A DNA stretch of 64,000 nucleotides from Photobacterium sp. GB-56 (GTDB taxonomy: Bacteria; Pseudomonadota; Gammaproteobacteria; Enterobacterales; Vibrionaceae): positions 1-64,000 of the forward strand of contig NZ_PYNW01000006.1 in NCBI RefSeq assembly GCF_003026105.1, written 5' to 3'. The notes beneath the pieces are model-generated. The model made no database searches. It saw nothing but the letters and a program-made list of their open reading frames with translations, and was not told the DNA's origin. The translations under genes were made by a program, and so were the position numbers. Within the stretch, counting starts at the first letter, position 1. Each line of letters starts with the position of its first letter. Positions 61,253 through 64,000 of the stretch are shown here, piece by piece.

Positions 61253-62416
61253 TTATGCTTTAGCGCGAGACTCTAGCATTTCAACTGCTGGTAATTTCTT
61301 ACCTTCAACGAACTCAAGGAACGCACCGCCACCTGTTGAGATGTAAGATACTTTATCTTTGATGCCGTACTTATCGATAGCCGCTAGTGTGTCACCACCA
61401 CCCGCTACAGAGAAACCTGCAGATTCTGCGATTGCATTCGCAACAACTTCAGTACCTTTACCAAATTGCTCGATTTCGAATACGCCTACAGGGCCGTTCC
61501 AAAGAATCGTTTTCGCATTCATGATGATGTCAGCAAGCGCTTGTGCTGAATCAGGACCTAGGTCAAGAACCATGTCGTCAGCTGCGATGTCTGATGCTGA
61601 TTTAACTGTTGCTTCAGCGGTGTCAGAGAACTCTTTAGCACATACAACATCCGTTGCTACTGGGATGTCAGTGCTTGCCATTAGCGCTTTAGCCGTTGGG
61701 ATTAGGTCTGCTTCGTATAGAGACTTACCTACATCGTTGCCTTCAGCCGCGATGAATGTGTTAGCAATACCACCACCAACAACAATTTGGTCAGCAATTT
61801 TAGATAGTGACTCAAGTACAGTTAGCTTAGTTGATACTTTTGAACCACCAACAATAGCAACCATTGGACGCGCTGGGTTGTCCATTGCTTTGCCTAATGC
61901 TTCTAGCTCGCCTGCTAGTAAAGGGCCAGCACATGCAACTGGTGCAAACATACCCACACCATAAGTTGATGCTTGTGCACGGTGAGCGGTACCAAATGCA
62001 TCCATCACGAATACGTCACAAAGTGCAGCGTATTGCTTAGATAGTTCGTCTTCGTTTTTCTTCTCGCCCTTGTTGAAACGTACGTTCTCAAGAACAACAA
62101 GCTCGCCTGCATTTAGCTCAAGACCATTTAGGTAATCTTTTGCTAATTTAACGTCACAATCTAGTGCGTCGTTTAAGTAGTTAACTACAGGCTGTAGAGA
62201 GAATTCTTCTGCGTATTCGCCTTCCGTTGGACGACCTAGGTGAGAAGTAACCATTACTTTAGCGCCTGCTTCTAGGCAACGCTTAATTGTAGGTAGAGAT
62301 GCAATGATACGTGCATCTGAAGTTACTTTACCGTCTTTTACTGGCACATTTAGGTCAGCACGAATAAATACACGCTTACCAGCTAGATCCAGATCAGTCA
62401 TCTTGATTACAGACAT
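61253..62416 (-). CDS. pgk: Phosphoglycerate kinase
   Basis: Forms ATP from 1,3-bisphosphoglycerate. Motifs [30 protein letters not shown] and STGGGAFLE are intact. The start [11 protein letters not shown] has AGAGGA six bases upstream and gives 387 residues, the E. coli length; five extra codons upstream are not needed. It lies between epd and fbaA on the same strand, each separated by about 100-160 bp, so read-through plus internal promoters are likely. Confidence 0.99.
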   Translation of the reverse strand: MSVIKMTDLDLAGKRVFIRADLNVPVKDGKVTSDARIIASLPTIKRCLEAGAKVMVTSHLGRPTEGEYAEEFSLQPVVNYLNDALDCDVKLAKDYLNGLELNAGELVVLENVRFNKGEKKNEDELSKQYAALCDVFVMDAFGTAHRAQASTYGVGMFAPVACAGPLLAGELEALGKAMDNPARPMVAIVGGSKVSTKLTVLESLSKIADQIVVGGGIANTFIAAEGNDVGKSLYEADLIPTAKALMASTDIPVATDVVCAKEFSDTAEATVKSASDIAADDMVLDLGPDSAQALADIIMNAKTILWNGPVGVFEIEQFGKGTEVVANAIAESAGFSVAGGGDTLAAIDKYGIKDKVSYISTGGGAFLEFVEGKKLPAVEMLESRAKA

Positions 62417-62514
62417 GTTTTGTCCTCTCAAACATTATTAAAAATAAAAGTTCATAAAATTGACAGCCTGTCGTCATTAATGTTCCAACGCCAAGCCCAG
62501 TAATTCTTACTATT

Positions 62515-63561
62515 TTACTTTTCAGCATCCGTATTTTCGGTTGCATGCATTGCTAACGCTGTATCCAACATACGATTAGCAAAGCCCCATTCATTGTCAC
62601 ACCACACCAACAATTTAATTAAATGCTGGTTGCTTACTCTAGTTTGGCTGCCATCAACGATTGCACTATGGGGATCGTGATTAAAGTCAATCGACACTAA
62701 AGGCGCTTCTGTGTAATCCACAATACCACTTAATGTACAACGAGACGTATTTTTTAATGATTGATTTACGTCATTAACTTTCACATTTGTTTTAACTGTG
62801 ACACTCAAATCCATAGCAGTGACATTTATTGTGGGCACTCTCACAGAAATCGCTTCAAATTTGTCGGAAAACTTCGGAAATATACGACCAATTCCAAGGT
62901 GTAGCTTAGTATCAACAGGAATAATTGACTGACTTGCTGCGCGCGTTCGGCGTAAATCAGGATGATAAGCATCAATGACTTGTTGATCATTCATAGCGGA
63001 ATGAATGGTCGTAATAGTGCCTGATTCAATACCAAACTGATCATCTAAGATTTTAATAATGGGGACAATACAGTTGGTCGTACATGAACCATTGGAAACA
63101 ATGCGGTGCTGAGATGTTAATTGTTGATGATTAACACCATAGATAACGGTGCAATCAATATCTTTGCTAGCAGGATGGGAAAATAATACTTTTTTAGCGC
63201 CTGATGCGATATGCGCTAAACCGTCATCTCGAGAACCAAACTTACCGGTACAATCTAAAACAATATCGACATCAAGATCATGCCAAGGCAATAATTTTAG
63301 ATCAGGTTGGTGGAGGATACGAATTTGATCTTGGCGACCATTTTCATGGGCAATAAGAAGATGCTCCTGATCATGACTGACAGGATTTTTGAAACGCCCA
63401 TGGCTAGAATCGTATTGAAGTAGATGAGCCATTGCTTCCAGCTCTGCTAATTCGTTAACAGCCACGACGTTAATCTGATGATGTTTGTCGCTTTCATACA
63501 ATGCGCGAAGCACACTGCGACCAATGCGACCGAATCCATTTATTGCGACTTTTAGTGTCAT
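62515..63561 (-). CDS. epd: D-erythrose-4-phosphate dehydrogenase
   Basis: GAPDH-like enzyme that oxidises erythrose 4-phosphate to 4-phosphoerythronate for pyridoxal phosphate synthesis. The NAD motif is [15 protein letters not shown]. The catalytic Cys lies in SNGSCTTNC (the usual Ala is Gly here). [26 protein letters not shown] follows the Epd rather than GapA pattern (split: [15 protein letters not shown], then [11 protein letters not shown]). The product is 348 residues. It heads epd-pgk-fbaA, as in E. coli. Confidence 0.96.
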   Translation of the reverse strand: MTLKVAINGFGRIGRSVLRALYESDKHHQINVVAVNELAELEAMAHLLQYDSSHGRFKNPVSHDQEHLLIAHENGRQDQIRILHQPDLKLLPWHDLDVDIVLDCTGKFGSRDDGLAHIASGAKKVLFSHPASKDIDCTVIYGVNHQQLTSQHRIVSNGSCTTNCIVPIIKILDDQFGIESGTITTIHSAMNDQQVIDAYHPDLRRTRAASQSIIPVDTKLHLGIGRIFPKFSDKFEAISVRVPTINVTAMDLSVTVKTNVKVNDVNQSLKNTSRCTLSGIVDYTEAPLVSIDFNHDPHSAIVDGSQTRVSNQHLIKLLVWCDNEWGFANRMLDTALAMHATENTDAEK

Positions 63562-63926
63562 ATCCGTGCTACAAAAATACTAAGCTGCGTTAGTGTATAC
63601 CAAGCTAGATACAGAATCACCATAATTGTGACATCTCTCACCAAGCAGACTTAATCTCTAATAGAACCAAATAGATAGTCTCACCACTCATCAATATTTT
63701 CGCGTATATCCTCTACTTTAACCTTAAAATATCACTGATTTATAGGCTTAAAACAGCGAAAAATCACGTATTAAAAAGTCACTATTTGTTCATTCAGCGT
63801 CTTTTTCTACGCATTAATAAACGGCGTTTAAGATTAGGATTGGCATTAACAAACCTTCACTTTTTTACATATAGCTAATAGATAAATGAAAAAAAGTTCA
63901 TATTAAGCAATTCCAAAGAGGTGGTT
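63562..63926. other. Divergent region upstream of epd
   Basis: About 365 bp. On the minus strand a TATACA -10-like element (63594-63599) and a CRP-like site lie near epd. The right part is AT-rich upstream DNA for the next gene, with no open frame before 63927. Confidence 0.5.
63627..63642. promoter_or_regulatory. CRP-like site upstream of epd
   Basis: TGTGA-CATCTC-TCACC matches the CRP consensus TGTGA-N6-TCACA at nine of ten positions, centred about 73 bp upstream of the epd start. E. coli epd is CRP-activated, which supports the call. Its distance from the candidate -10 (about 38 bp centre to centre) does not fit the class II spacing exactly. Confidence 0.5.
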
Positions 63927-64000
63927 ATGTCGAAAGTAAAAGTCATTATTGGCGCAGTATTTTTCACCGTCGTACTTTACTTTTTGTCTGTTTATTGGTC
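63927..64000 (+). CDS. Start of a membrane protein gene, cut by the window edge
   Basis: The first 24 codons of a frame starting MSKVKVIIGAVFF. AGAGG five bases before the ATG is a good ribosome-binding site. The visible part is a probable N-terminal membrane helix or uncleaved signal anchor. The rest lies outside the window, so no family can be assigned. Confidence 0.6.
   Translation, partial: MSKVKVIIGAVFFTVVLYFLSVYW

Noticed and set aside
61359-61964. 201-codon plus-strand frame
   Set aside because: Antisense to pgk, where strong codon bias leaves the opposite strand open by chance.

Overview
The window is a stretch of gammaproteobacterial core chromosome, most likely from Vibrionaceae and probably Photobacterium. 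Support for this is the gene order (csrA-lysC-alaS-recA; rpoS-nlpD-pcm-surE-truD-ispF-ispD-ftsB; rpoE-rseABC-lepA-lepB-rnc-era-recO-pdxJ-acpS; epd-pgk-fbaA-mscS), a highly duplicated tRNA array, an NqrM gene implying Na+-NQR, and moderately AT-rich DNA. Genus level is inference; no rRNA is present to settle it.

Layout. 1-1.5 kb: minus-strand tRNA array transcribed as Ser-Arg-Ser-Arg-Ser-Arg x6, the last six Arg genes forming a 127-128 bp tandem repeat that probably runs off the left edge. 1.7-8.7 kb: csrA, lysC, alaS, kch and recA (with LexA box), all minus; kch sits where recX is usually found. 8.7-12 kb: pncC diverging from mutS. 12.1-22.5 kb: stationary-phase/cell-envelope/isoprenoid operon (rpoS to ftsB), then eno, pyrG, mazG. 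22.5-23.7 kb: an accessory insertion of three small secreted proteins, one very His-rich and one Cys-rich, at the mazG-relA junction. 23.8-30.4 kb: relA, rlmD and divergent barA. 30.4-39.6 kb: acpS to rpoE, all minus, with a convincing sigma-E promoter upstream of rpoE. 40-47.3 kb: nadB, a chemoreceptor, ygfX-sdhE, ygfZ, a YbaK-type deacylase, a patatin and a divergent LysR regulator. 48.5-49.6 kb: a small metallocluster cassette (nqrM, a NifX-like protein, a DUF134 regulator). 50 kb: a 69-residue unknown protein behind a PhoB-box-like promoter. 50.3-57.8 kb: gcvH, ubiI, ubiH, ygfB, zapA, 6S RNA, fau, rpiA, serA. 57.9-63.6 kb: yggE-like, mscS, fbaA, pgk, epd. A membrane-protein gene begins at the right edge.

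Functional links. Global stress control is concentrated here: RpoS, RpoE with its anti-sigma proteins, RelA, RecA/LexA, 6S RNA, and two ends of the BarA-CsrA pathway. Two flavoprotein themes co-locate (nadB with sdhE; ubiI with ubiH). Central glycolysis (eno, fbaA, pgk) and serine/PLP/NAD cofactor genes (serA, epd, pdxJ, nadB) are also present.

The least ordinary parts are the metal-binding-type secreted cluster between mazG and relA, the nqrM/NifX/DUF134 cassette, the Pho-box gene, and the kch-for-recX arrangement. No IS element, prophage or CRISPR array was seen.
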